From Candidatus Aenigmatarchaeota archaeon (lineage in GTDB: Archaea; Aenigmatarchaeota; Aenigmatarchaeia; QMZP01; JAUXAV01): 19,595 bases of DNA. How positions within the stretch are numbered: the first letter of the stretch is position 1; the number at the start of each line of letters is the position of its first letter. The DNA lies in contig JAUXAV010000008.1 of assembly GCA_030619735.1 (NCBI GenBank), positions 1 to 19,595 of the forward strand, given 5' to 3'. A program made the position numbers and the translations under genes. Positions 14,093 through 19,595 of this stretch are shown in pieces. Below the pieces are notes generated by a model that did not search any database, was not told where the DNA came from, and worked only from the letters and a program-made list of their open reading frames with translations.

Positions 14093-16177
14093 CTACACCT
14101 CTTTGGTCCTTATCTGGGGGTATATCCCCATGGATTTCAGCTCATCCATGGCAAGCTTGAATGCATAGGAGGTCCTGAGCCATGTAACCTCGGAGTCCTT
14201 GCACAACCCGCAGTATGTCTTGTTCTTGGCCCTGTCATGTATTGCAACCAGGCCGCACCTGTTGCATATGGGAATCGTAGTGCTGTCCGAGGAGAACCTC
14301 TCCTTCAGGGTCAGTGCAGCGCCATGGGCAACAAGGCACTGCTGCTCCATCTCCCCCAGCCTCAGCCCACCCCTCTTTGCCCTGCCCTCGGTGGGCTGCT
14401 TTGTAAGGATGGTGACCGGACCCCTGGCCCTCGCATGTATCTTGTCCGCAACCATATGGTCAAGCTTCATGAAATACACCATTCCGGTGAATATCAGGAC
14501 CTTGTACATCTCCCCGGTCCTTCCGTCATAAAGCGCCTGCTTCCCGTCATTCCTGAACCCCATGTCCTTCATGGTCTTCCTTATATCCTCTTCCTTCATA
14601 TGGGCAAATGCAGAGGAATTAATCTTGCTTCCTGAAAGGGCTCCTGCCTTTCCAGCCAGAATCTCCAGGAGCTGTCCAATGGTCATCCTGGAGGGTATGC
14701 CATGGGGGTTGAATATAATGTCCGGGACAACACCATCCCGGGTAAAGGGCATGTCCTGATGCGGGACAAGCAGGCTGACAACACCCTTCTGCCCGTGCCT
14801 TGATGCGAACTTGTCCCCAAGCTCAGGAATCCTTTCATCCCTTATCCTGATCTTTATCATCTGGTTGCCGTCCAGGTTCTCGGTAATCAGGACCTTGTCC
14901 ACAATGCCCTTCTCCCCGTATCTTACTGTAAGGGAGGTTTCCCTCTTGTTCTCTATATCCGCTGTGAACTCCTCCCCCGAAAGGAACCTTAATGGTGAGG
15001 TCTTGCCTATCAGAACAGAGTCAGAGCCCACCGCTATTTCCGGGTTTATAATACCGTCCTCTCCCAGGTCCTTGTATACGGCTTCGCCCCTGTGGCCCTT
15101 TATCCCGGGCTCTGGTATGCCTATCTCGTCCTCCTGTCCTCCCCAGTATCTCTTCTTGATGGTATCATATGTCCTGAAGTAAAAGCTCCTGAACATCCCC
15201 CTCTCAACGCTTGACCCGTTCAGGACCACGGCATCGTTCAGGTTGTAACCGTCCCAGCACATTATGGCAATGACTATATTCTGCCCGTAGGGATAGTCCC
15301 CGAAAATCCTGTCCGTCACGGTTTCCACAAGGGGGCTTTGGGGCGAGATAAGTATATTGAATTTCGTGTCAGTCCTTATCATGAAATTAGTGGCAGGAAT
15401 GCCTATTGCCTGGCCCACCATCTTCGCCCCGTAATTAATCCTGTCCCCCCTGTTATATTCCGGGTAGGGAATCAGGGTTGCCGAAACCCCGAACAATGCC
15501 ATCGGATTCATCTCAAGATGCGTATGCTCCGGGGTCAGCCCATCCTCGTACATTGCTATATAGGCATTCTCCTCCTCTTCTGCATCCAGGTATTCTATTA
15601 TCCCATGGTTTACCATGTAGTTCCAGTCTATCCCCCCCTTCTCCAGTTTCTTCAAAATCTCCGGTGTAAGCTTATGCTTCCCGTTCTCCACGATTATCAG
15701 GGGCCGCCTGGTCCTGCCGCTATCTGTATTTATCCTTATCTCCCCGAACTCCGGGTAATGGGCTATATTGACCTGCTCTGATATAATGCCCAATCTCCTC
15801 TTCTTCTTTATGTCATTCACAAACCCCTCTACATCCCCTGTAACCCCTGTGAACCTGCCATTGAAGTAAATATCGCAACCCTTTGGCTTCGGGGGCTTTG
15901 GCCTGGGAGCCTCTTTCACCGGCTTCCTGGGTTTTGCAGCCTTTGGCTTCTTTGCCAATTCCACTGGTTTTTTCCTTAAGGGCTTTACACTCTTAACCCT
16001 GGTTTTTACCTTCCCGGGCCTTTTCTTTGCATGCCCGGCCTTCATCCTGGGTTTAGCCTTGGCAACATGTTTAATCCCTTTCTTCACAAGCCCGGCCTTC
16101 ACCGGCCTTTTCTTTACGGGCCCTTTCTTCATATGCCTGATTTTAAAAAATTTCTTAACCAGAGACTTCTTTTTCAT
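14093..16177 (-). CDS. rpoB1: RNA polymerase subunit B'
   Basis: C-terminal half of the second-largest RNAP subunit, 694 aa, about 90 longer than usual for B' because of an N-terminal Lys/Arg/Pro/Ala-rich tail (about 1-99) built of short units such as VKKRP, VKAGL and VKKGI. The conserved part starts at CDIYFNG (about 101). Seen: GYNLNDAVVLN (310-320), GDKFASRHGQKG (454-465), and the zinc site C638, C641, C656, C659. In other RNAPs the first of these reads GYNxED; here Asn314 replaces the conserved Glu. It lies 20 nt after B'' and 2 nt before A'. Identity is certain; the tail is unusual. Confidence 0.98.
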   Translation of the reverse strand: MKKKSLVKKFFKIRHMKKGPVKKRPVKAGLVKKGIKHVAKAKPRMKAGHAKKRPGKVKTRVKSVKPLRKKPVELAKKPKAAKPRKPVKEAPRPKPPKPKGCDIYFNGRFTGVTGDVEGFVNDIKKKRRLGIISEQVNIAHYPEFGEIRINTDSGRTRRPLIIVENGKHKLTPEILKKLEKGGIDWNYMVNHGIIEYLDAEEEENAYIAMYEDGLTPEHTHLEMNPMALFGVSATLIPYPEYNRGDRINYGAKMVGQAIGIPATNFMIRTDTKFNILISPQSPLVETVTDRIFGDYPYGQNIVIAIMCWDGYNLNDAVVLNGSSVERGMFRSFYFRTYDTIKKRYWGGQEDEIGIPEPGIKGHRGEAVYKDLGEDGIINPEIAVGSDSVLIGKTSPLRFLSGEEFTADIENKRETSLTVRYGEKGIVDKVLITENLDGNQMIKIRIRDERIPELGDKFASRHGQKGVVSLLVPHQDMPFTRDGVVPDIIFNPHGIPSRMTIGQLLEILAGKAGALSGSKINSSAFAHMKEEDIRKTMKDMGFRNDGKQALYDGRTGEMYKVLIFTGMVYFMKLDHMVADKIHARARGPVTILTKQPTEGRAKRGGLRLGEMEQQCLVAHGAALTLKERFSSDSTTIPICNRCGLVAIHDRAKNKTYCGLCKDSEVTWLRTSYAFKLAMDELKSMGIYPQIRTKEV

Positions 16178-16197
16178 ACTACTCAGCCTTTCCTATC

Positions 16198-17658
16198 TTA
16201 GCCGTCAACCTTCAGGGACTTCAGGACCTTTTCATTCTCCCTTTCTGCAAGCCCCGGGGTTATCTCCGAAAGCAGTGCAAGGTGCTTCCTGAGCCCTATG
16301 GAAGAGCCCTCAGGGGTTTCTGCCGGGCATAACCTACCGAACTCCGTGGGATGTATCTCCCTTGCCTTGAAGTGCTCCTGGGTGGAGGTAAGGGGTGAAA
16401 CCACTGCCCTCAGATGTGAAACGGTCTTAACATAACATGACCTGTCAAGCCTCTGGGAAACCCCTGTCCTGCCCCCAATCCAGTTCCCTGTTGCCAGGGA
16501 CGAGAGTATCTGCTTGGTAACAGCATTCGCCTCTATTATGGCCTGTACTGAGGCTGTTTTCCCCCTCTTCAAAAGCTTCTGGTAATTATAAGTCATCTTT
16601 GCAATAAGCCCCCATCTTCCAAGCAGTATGGACCTGAACAGCTGCCCCAGGAGCTCCCCGGACATAAGGAGCCTCTTATTGGAATAATGGTCAATATCAT
16701 CCTCGGGTATCATGCCCAGGGACAGGGCTATGGTCTTCCTTATAATCCTTGCCAGGTACAACGCCTTCACCCTTCTCCTGTCCTTCTCCTGGCCCAGATG
16801 GGGAAGCAGATACCTGTCCAGAATCTGGTTCACCCTCTCCTCCCTGTAGTCCTCAGCGACCCTTAATTTCCTTCCCATAATCTCTATTGCCTCCCTCGGC
16901 TTTGTTATCTCGGATTCATAGAGATTGACATAAAGCTCATTCAGTATAAGGGGGTCGTCTGATACCCGGTCGCATATCTCCTTGTCCGTTGCCAGGCCCA
17001 GGGCCTTCAGCAAAACAATTACAGGAAGCCTCCTTATATTGGCAAAGGATATGGTTATCTCCCCGTCAGGCTTCCTCTCTATTATATGCCTCTGCTTGAA
17101 TCCCGACCTCTCGGAGTTCACCCTGACAGAAATCAGCTCCCCGTCCCTTTCAAATATCGGCTTGTTGCTTGCGATTTCTTCAATCAGGACCAGGACCCTT
17201 TCAGTCCCGTTTATTATGAAGTAACCGCCGGGGTCATCCGGGTCCTCCCCGTTCTTTATCAGCCCGTGCTTGTCAAGGCCGAAGCTGGAGCACAGCTTTG
17301 ACCCCACCATAACAGGCAAATCCCCTATATGAACCCTCTCTGACCTCTCCTGCACCCCGTTGACTATGGGTATTATATTCACCCATATGGGCGCCAGATA
17401 GGTAAGACTCCTTATCCTTGCCTCATTAGGGAAAATCGACCTTACAGAGCCGTCTGCCTCCTTTATGACAGGCTTTCCTATCTCAATCCGGTCAAACTTC
17501 ATCTTGGATTCCCCTGTCTCCGGAACCAGGCTTATGGTTCCAATGTCATTTACTATCTTCTGGATTCCGAAATCCACGAAATTATTAAAGGAATCTATCT
17601 GGTACCTGACCCAGCTCCTGTCCTTCTCAAATGACCTCAACAGCGGCATGAAATCCAT
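16198..17658 (-). CDS. rpoB2: RNA polymerase subunit B''
   Basis: N-terminal half of the second-largest RNAP subunit, 486 aa, typical for the split form. It shows WVRYQIDSFNNFVDFGI near the start, DDPGGYFIINGTERVLVLIEE in the lobe region, and EFGRLCPAETPEGSSIGLRKH near the C-terminus (about 439-460), the fork region next to the active site; many archaea have PEGPN where this has PEGSS. The ATG has a near-perfect GGTGAT five nt upstream. It follows rpoH by 63 nt in the same operon. The B split here is like that of methanogens, haloarchaea and many DPANN. Confidence 0.98.
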   Translation of the reverse strand: MDFMPLLRSFEKDRSWVRYQIDSFNNFVDFGIQKIVNDIGTISLVPETGESKMKFDRIEIGKPVIKEADGSVRSIFPNEARIRSLTYLAPIWVNIIPIVNGVQERSERVHIGDLPVMVGSKLCSSFGLDKHGLIKNGEDPDDPGGYFIINGTERVLVLIEEIASNKPIFERDGELISVRVNSERSGFKQRHIIERKPDGEITISFANIRRLPVIVLLKALGLATDKEICDRVSDDPLILNELYVNLYESEITKPREAIEIMGRKLRVAEDYREERVNQILDRYLLPHLGQEKDRRRVKALYLARIIRKTIALSLGMIPEDDIDHYSNKRLLMSGELLGQLFRSILLGRWGLIAKMTYNYQKLLKRGKTASVQAIIEANAVTKQILSSLATGNWIGGRTGVSQRLDRSCYVKTVSHLRAVVSPLTSTQEHFKAREIHPTEFGRLCPAETPEGSSIGLRKHLALLSEITPGLAERENEKVLKSLKVDG

Positions 17659-17721
17659 AAAATATCACCAAAAACACGATATAGACACAACTCTCTTATT
17701 TTTACCTCCCAAATACCCCAT

Positions 17722-17955
17722 TTACTCCTCTGCAACGAACCTGTAGTATATGCTCTCCCCTGCAGTGGGGGATTTCCTTGTAATCCTCAAGACCTGCCCG
17801 GGCCTTGCCTTTATAATCTTTACAACCGGGTCCGAATCCAGAATCCTTGGAAGATGCTTCTCCTGGATTCCAAATTTCTCCAGCAATGCCTTTTTCTCCT
17901 TCTCATTCAGAATCTCATGCCTGGGAACCAGCTCATGGTCCAGTATGCCTACGAT
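17722..17955 (-). CDS. rpoH: RNA polymerase subunit H, start codon non-canonical
   Basis: Small RNAP subunit equivalent to the C-terminal domain of eukaryotic RPB5, about 77 aa. Unmistakable: ILDHELVPRHEIL, LPRILDSDPVVKIIKARPGQVLRITRKSPTAGESIYYR. First gene of the operon. The conserved part begins at GILDHELV, but between an in-frame stop (17965-17967) and that point there is no ATG, GTG or TTG; codons are GGT GGT TGT ATC GTA GGC ATA CTG. The start given is ATC at 17953-17955, which follows GGGTGG with normal SD spacing; ATA at 17944-17946 or GTA are alternatives. A base error near the start could also explain this. Function is certain, the start is not. Confidence 0.85.
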   Translation of the reverse strand: MVGILDHELVPRHEILNEKEKKALLEKFGIQEKHLPRILDSDPVVKIIKARPGQVLRITRKSPTAGESIYYRFVAEE

Positions 17956-17970
17956 ACAACCACCCTATTC

Positions 17971-17994
17971 AATATTATATATTATATATTTTCC
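17971..17994 (-). promoter_or_regulatory. RNAP operon promoter (TATA region)
   Basis: Very AT-rich on the minus strand, with repeated ATATAAT units. Transcription about 26 nt downstream would begin close to the rpoH start, so leaderless or with a leader of a few nt. Confidence 0.5.
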
Positions 17995-18008
17995 AGCATA
18001 TATATGCT
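17995..18008. repeat. 14-nt perfect palindrome AGCATATATATGCT
   Basis: Self-complementary over all 14 bases, directly upstream of the rpoH TATA region and just after the stop codon of the 291-aa gene. It could be an operator for a dimeric regulator or a hairpin ending the upstream transcript. With an AT-only core, chance cannot be excluded. Confidence 0.35.
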
Positions 18009-18884
18009 TTAAACATCAGCTTCACTATAAAGATTATCCAATTTTTTCAGGAGCGGATGGTCCTGAAAGCTTCCAGCATACTGTGCATCCGACTTCATCT
18101 CTCCCAGCACTTCGTCAAGCCTGCCTTTGAAGTCATTCATAAATCTTTTTACAGAATCTATAGATTGCGTATCCAACCTCCCAACAGCATGGGGTGTTGT
18201 TTTTCTTATCAGGCACGGCTTCAGTATCTTTCCATCATTCCCTTCAACACTGTTGCCAGTTTCCGCTATCTCTACTATAGCATCTGCTATGCGGTCCCTT
18301 AAAACGCTTTCTGTTTTTCCCTGGCTGTCAATCAGCCTGCCTTCCATAATTATTCCATTTACAGTAATAAAACTATTGGATAACCCTACAAGCTCTGTGC
18401 CGAGATTTCCCAGATGCTGCCCATTCGAATAAGTTCTTATAAAATGAGGCACGTCTTTTATTCTGGAATCTCTATGCACCGCAACCACTACACTGCTTGG
18501 CCTGTAACCCAAGTCAGCTAATATGTAGAGGCCGTACTGTTTTAAACCATCATCAAAGGAGGCTTCAGAATCACCGTTCAAGTGCATCGGGAGGGCGCTA
18601 TACCACCAGTCCTTACCTGAAATACCAAGAGCGAAATGGCCATCCCTCGTGTACTCAACTATGCCCTTGGGCCTGTGCATGCTGACATACACTTTCTGTT
18701 TTCCCCCATCTTCAAACCTATATTCTGTTATAATACCATAGGATCCCCCATTATCTGATATAGGATAGTCCAGATTCATGCCTCTGAAGATTATCCTCAG
18801 AAACCCCTCCAAATGCCCGTCAGGCACTGCTATAGGTATTGCACCGCCCCTTTCTTCATATGTGTCCATCCATTTGGGCATCAT
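18009..18884 (-). CDS. hypothetical protein, 291 aa, coupled to AbrB-ACT regulator
   Basis: I do not recognise a family. It is a soluble-looking protein with no signal peptide or membrane segment. Notable local patterns are GISGKDWWYSALPMHLNGDSEASFDDG (start quoted to GISGKDWWYSALPM), YILADLGYRPSSVVVAVHRDS, SNGQHLGNLGTELVG and a charged helical C-terminus. The alternation of beta-like hydrophobic stretches suggests an alpha/beta fold, which is only an impression. The start ATG overlaps the stop of the upstream regulator gene as ATGA, so the two are translated together, implying a functional link such as a target or partner of the regulator. A second ATG follows directly at 18881. The gene looks intact. 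Confidence 0.8.
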   Translation of the reverse strand: MMPKWMDTYEERGGAIPIAVPDGHLEGFLRIIFRGMNLDYPISDNGGSYGIITEYRFEDGGKQKVYVSMHRPKGIVEYTRDGHFALGISGKDWWYSALPMHLNGDSEASFDDGLKQYGLYILADLGYRPSSVVVAVHRDSRIKDVPHFIRTYSNGQHLGNLGTELVGLSNSFITVNGIIMEGRLIDSQGKTESVLRDRIADAIVEIAETGNSVEGNDGKILKPCLIRKTTPHAVGRLDTQSIDSVKRFMNDFKGRLDEVLGEMKSDAQYAGSFQDHPLLKKLDNLYSEADV

Positions 18885-19279
18885 TTTCTCACAACCTCCA
18901 CATTCTTTACGAGTTCTGAATTTAAAAGCCTTCCCTTCAGGTTCTCAAAACCGTTATTGAAATTGGATGTATCAACAATAACATCCCATTCCGCAAGCTG
19001 TCCCCTGGCCAGGGTCCTGCTCTCGCTCATTATTATATCTATGTCATATTCTGACAGTATATTTGCAATATTCGCCAGGGAACCCGGCAAATCCTTAAGC
19101 AGGAGCTTGATTTCCGCTGTCCTGCCGTTTACCAGTGGGAGAACCTTCATATGGCCGTTGTCCTTGTCAGGAATAATTACGACCTCTGTCCCGCTATCTG
19201 CTTTCAGCATATTCCTGATATGAATGGGTATAAGGACCCTTCCCTTTGAATCCAGCTTGACGATGTTTGAATTTCTCAT
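18881..19279 (-). CDS. AbrB/SpoVT-type DNA-binding protein fused to ACT domain
   Basis: 132 aa. Residues about 5-48 form a swapped-hairpin AbrB domain (IVKLDSKGRVLIPIHIRNML); 55-132 form an ACT domain with the loop signature LKDLPGSLANIANILSE, which in the family often binds amino acids. Probably a small-molecule-responsive transcription regulator acting as a dimer or tetramer; the ligand cannot be told. A GTG at 19309 in frame would add 10 residues, but the TATA box (19316-19323) places transcription start after it, so ATG 19279 is chosen. It is coupled by a 4-nt overlap to the 291-aa gene and is preceded by a tandem paralogue. Confidence 0.9.
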   Translation of the reverse strand: MRNSNIVKLDSKGRVLIPIHIRNMLKADSGTEVVIIPDKDNGHMKVLPLVNGRTAEIKLLLKDLPGSLANIANILSEYDIDIIMSESRTLARGQLAEWDVIVDTSNFNNGFENLKGRLLNSELVKNVEVVRK

Positions 19280-19315
19280 ATCTGAAACCTGCACCCACAC
19301 TTTTCCCACTAAGGA

Positions 19316-19323
19316 TTATATAA
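19316..19323 (-). promoter_or_regulatory. TATA box for the AbrB-ACT operon
   Basis: TTATATAA, centred about 40 nt before ATG 19279, giving a leader of about 14 nt. It also indicates that this gene is transcribed separately from its upstream paralogue. Confidence 0.55.
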
Positions 19324-19340
19324 TTAATATAACAATAGGT

Positions 19341-19595
19341 TTAAATACCTTTCTTTTCCGGACTTTCATCCCCCAATATCTCCACTTTCTTTACATCGTC
19401 CAGTTTCAGGGCCTTTTTCCTGAACCCCTCCAGGTCATCGCATCTGGATACGTCAACCATCACATCCCATTCCGCTAACTTGCCTTTGGTCAGGGTTCTG
19501 CTCTCGCTGAGTATAATGTCAAGGTCGGATTGCGATAAAAGATTTGCAACCCTTGACAGGGAGCCCGGCACGTCCTCCAGGAGGAACCTTATTTC
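19341..19595 (-). CDS. ACT-domain protein, tandem paralogue, 5' end outside window
   Basis: The last 84 residues of a gene that starts beyond the right edge. It begins EIRFLLEDVPGSLSRVANLL and aligns with the ACT domain of the neighbouring AbrB-ACT protein without gaps; over the first 48 residues I count 32 identical by eye. It ends with a short Lys/Glu-rich tail (DESPEKKGI). By analogy an AbrB domain should lie just upstream, out of view. A tandem duplication, so probably a pair of regulators that can form mixed oligomers or bind different ligands (inference). Confidence 0.85.
   Translation of the reverse strand, partial: EIRFLLEDVPGSLSRVANLLSQSDLDIILSESRTLTKGKLAEWDVMVDVSRCDDLEGFRKKALKLDDVKKVEILGDESPEKKGI

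Noticed and set aside
1..19595. tRNA, rRNA, CRISPR array or insertion sequence
   Set aside because: No cloverleaf-like intergenic segment, no regularly spaced repeats, no transposase or terminal inverted repeats; gaps between genes are all under about 170 nt.

Overview
This is a densely packed archaeal chromosome segment. The archaeal signs are a family-B replicative DNA polymerase, an RNA polymerase with both large subunits split (B''/B' and A'/A'') plus subunit H, ribosomal proteins uL6 and eL32, a type-2 methionine aminopeptidase, TATA boxes about 26 nt upstream of likely transcription starts, and GGTGA-type ribosome binding sites. AGG dominates Arg codons and ATA is common for Ile. Small genes, broken-up ribosomal gene order and the flavour of the RNAP sequences suggest a DPANN-type (Woesearchaeota/Pacearchaeota-like) genome. 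That placement is inference, not something the sequence proves.

Layout. Left third (1-7743), mostly + strand: DNA polymerase B; an aldehyde dehydrogenase; a two-gene unit of a thioredoxin-reductase-like ferredoxin/flavodoxin-NADP reductase and the NAD(P)H-hydrate repair enzyme NnrD; then methionine aminopeptidase 2 followed by an O6-alkylguanine-DNA methyltransferase. Minus-strand small genes sit between them: two zinc-ribbon proteins, each overlapping its convergent neighbour tail-to-tail by 4 nt, and a 16-residue Lys/Arg peptide with the best Shine-Dalgarno of the window.

Middle and right (7740-17955), minus strand: the RNAP operon rpoH-rpoB''-rpoB'-rpoA'-rpoA'', then a possible 26-residue leaderless ORF, then uL6-eL32 and the second zinc ribbon. 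RpoA'' carries a 459-residue intein with a LAGLIDADG endonuclease, placed inside the trigger loop six residues before its conserved His. RpoB' and RpoA'' have long Lys/Arg/Pro/Ala N-terminal tails like histone H1 tails. RpoH has no ATG, GTG or TTG in frame at its expected start.

Right edge (18009-19595), minus strand: an unrecognised 291-residue protein translationally coupled to an AbrB-like DNA-binding/ACT-domain regulator, preceded by a close tandem paralogue of that regulator's ACT domain that runs off the window.

Themes: replication and repair (PolB, MGMT), transcription (RNAP), translation and N-terminal maturation (uL6, eL32, MetAP), redox cofactor upkeep (FNR, NnrD), and a likely ligand-sensing regulatory cassette. 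No tRNA, rRNA, CRISPR array, IS element or gene-free stretch over 300 bases was seen.
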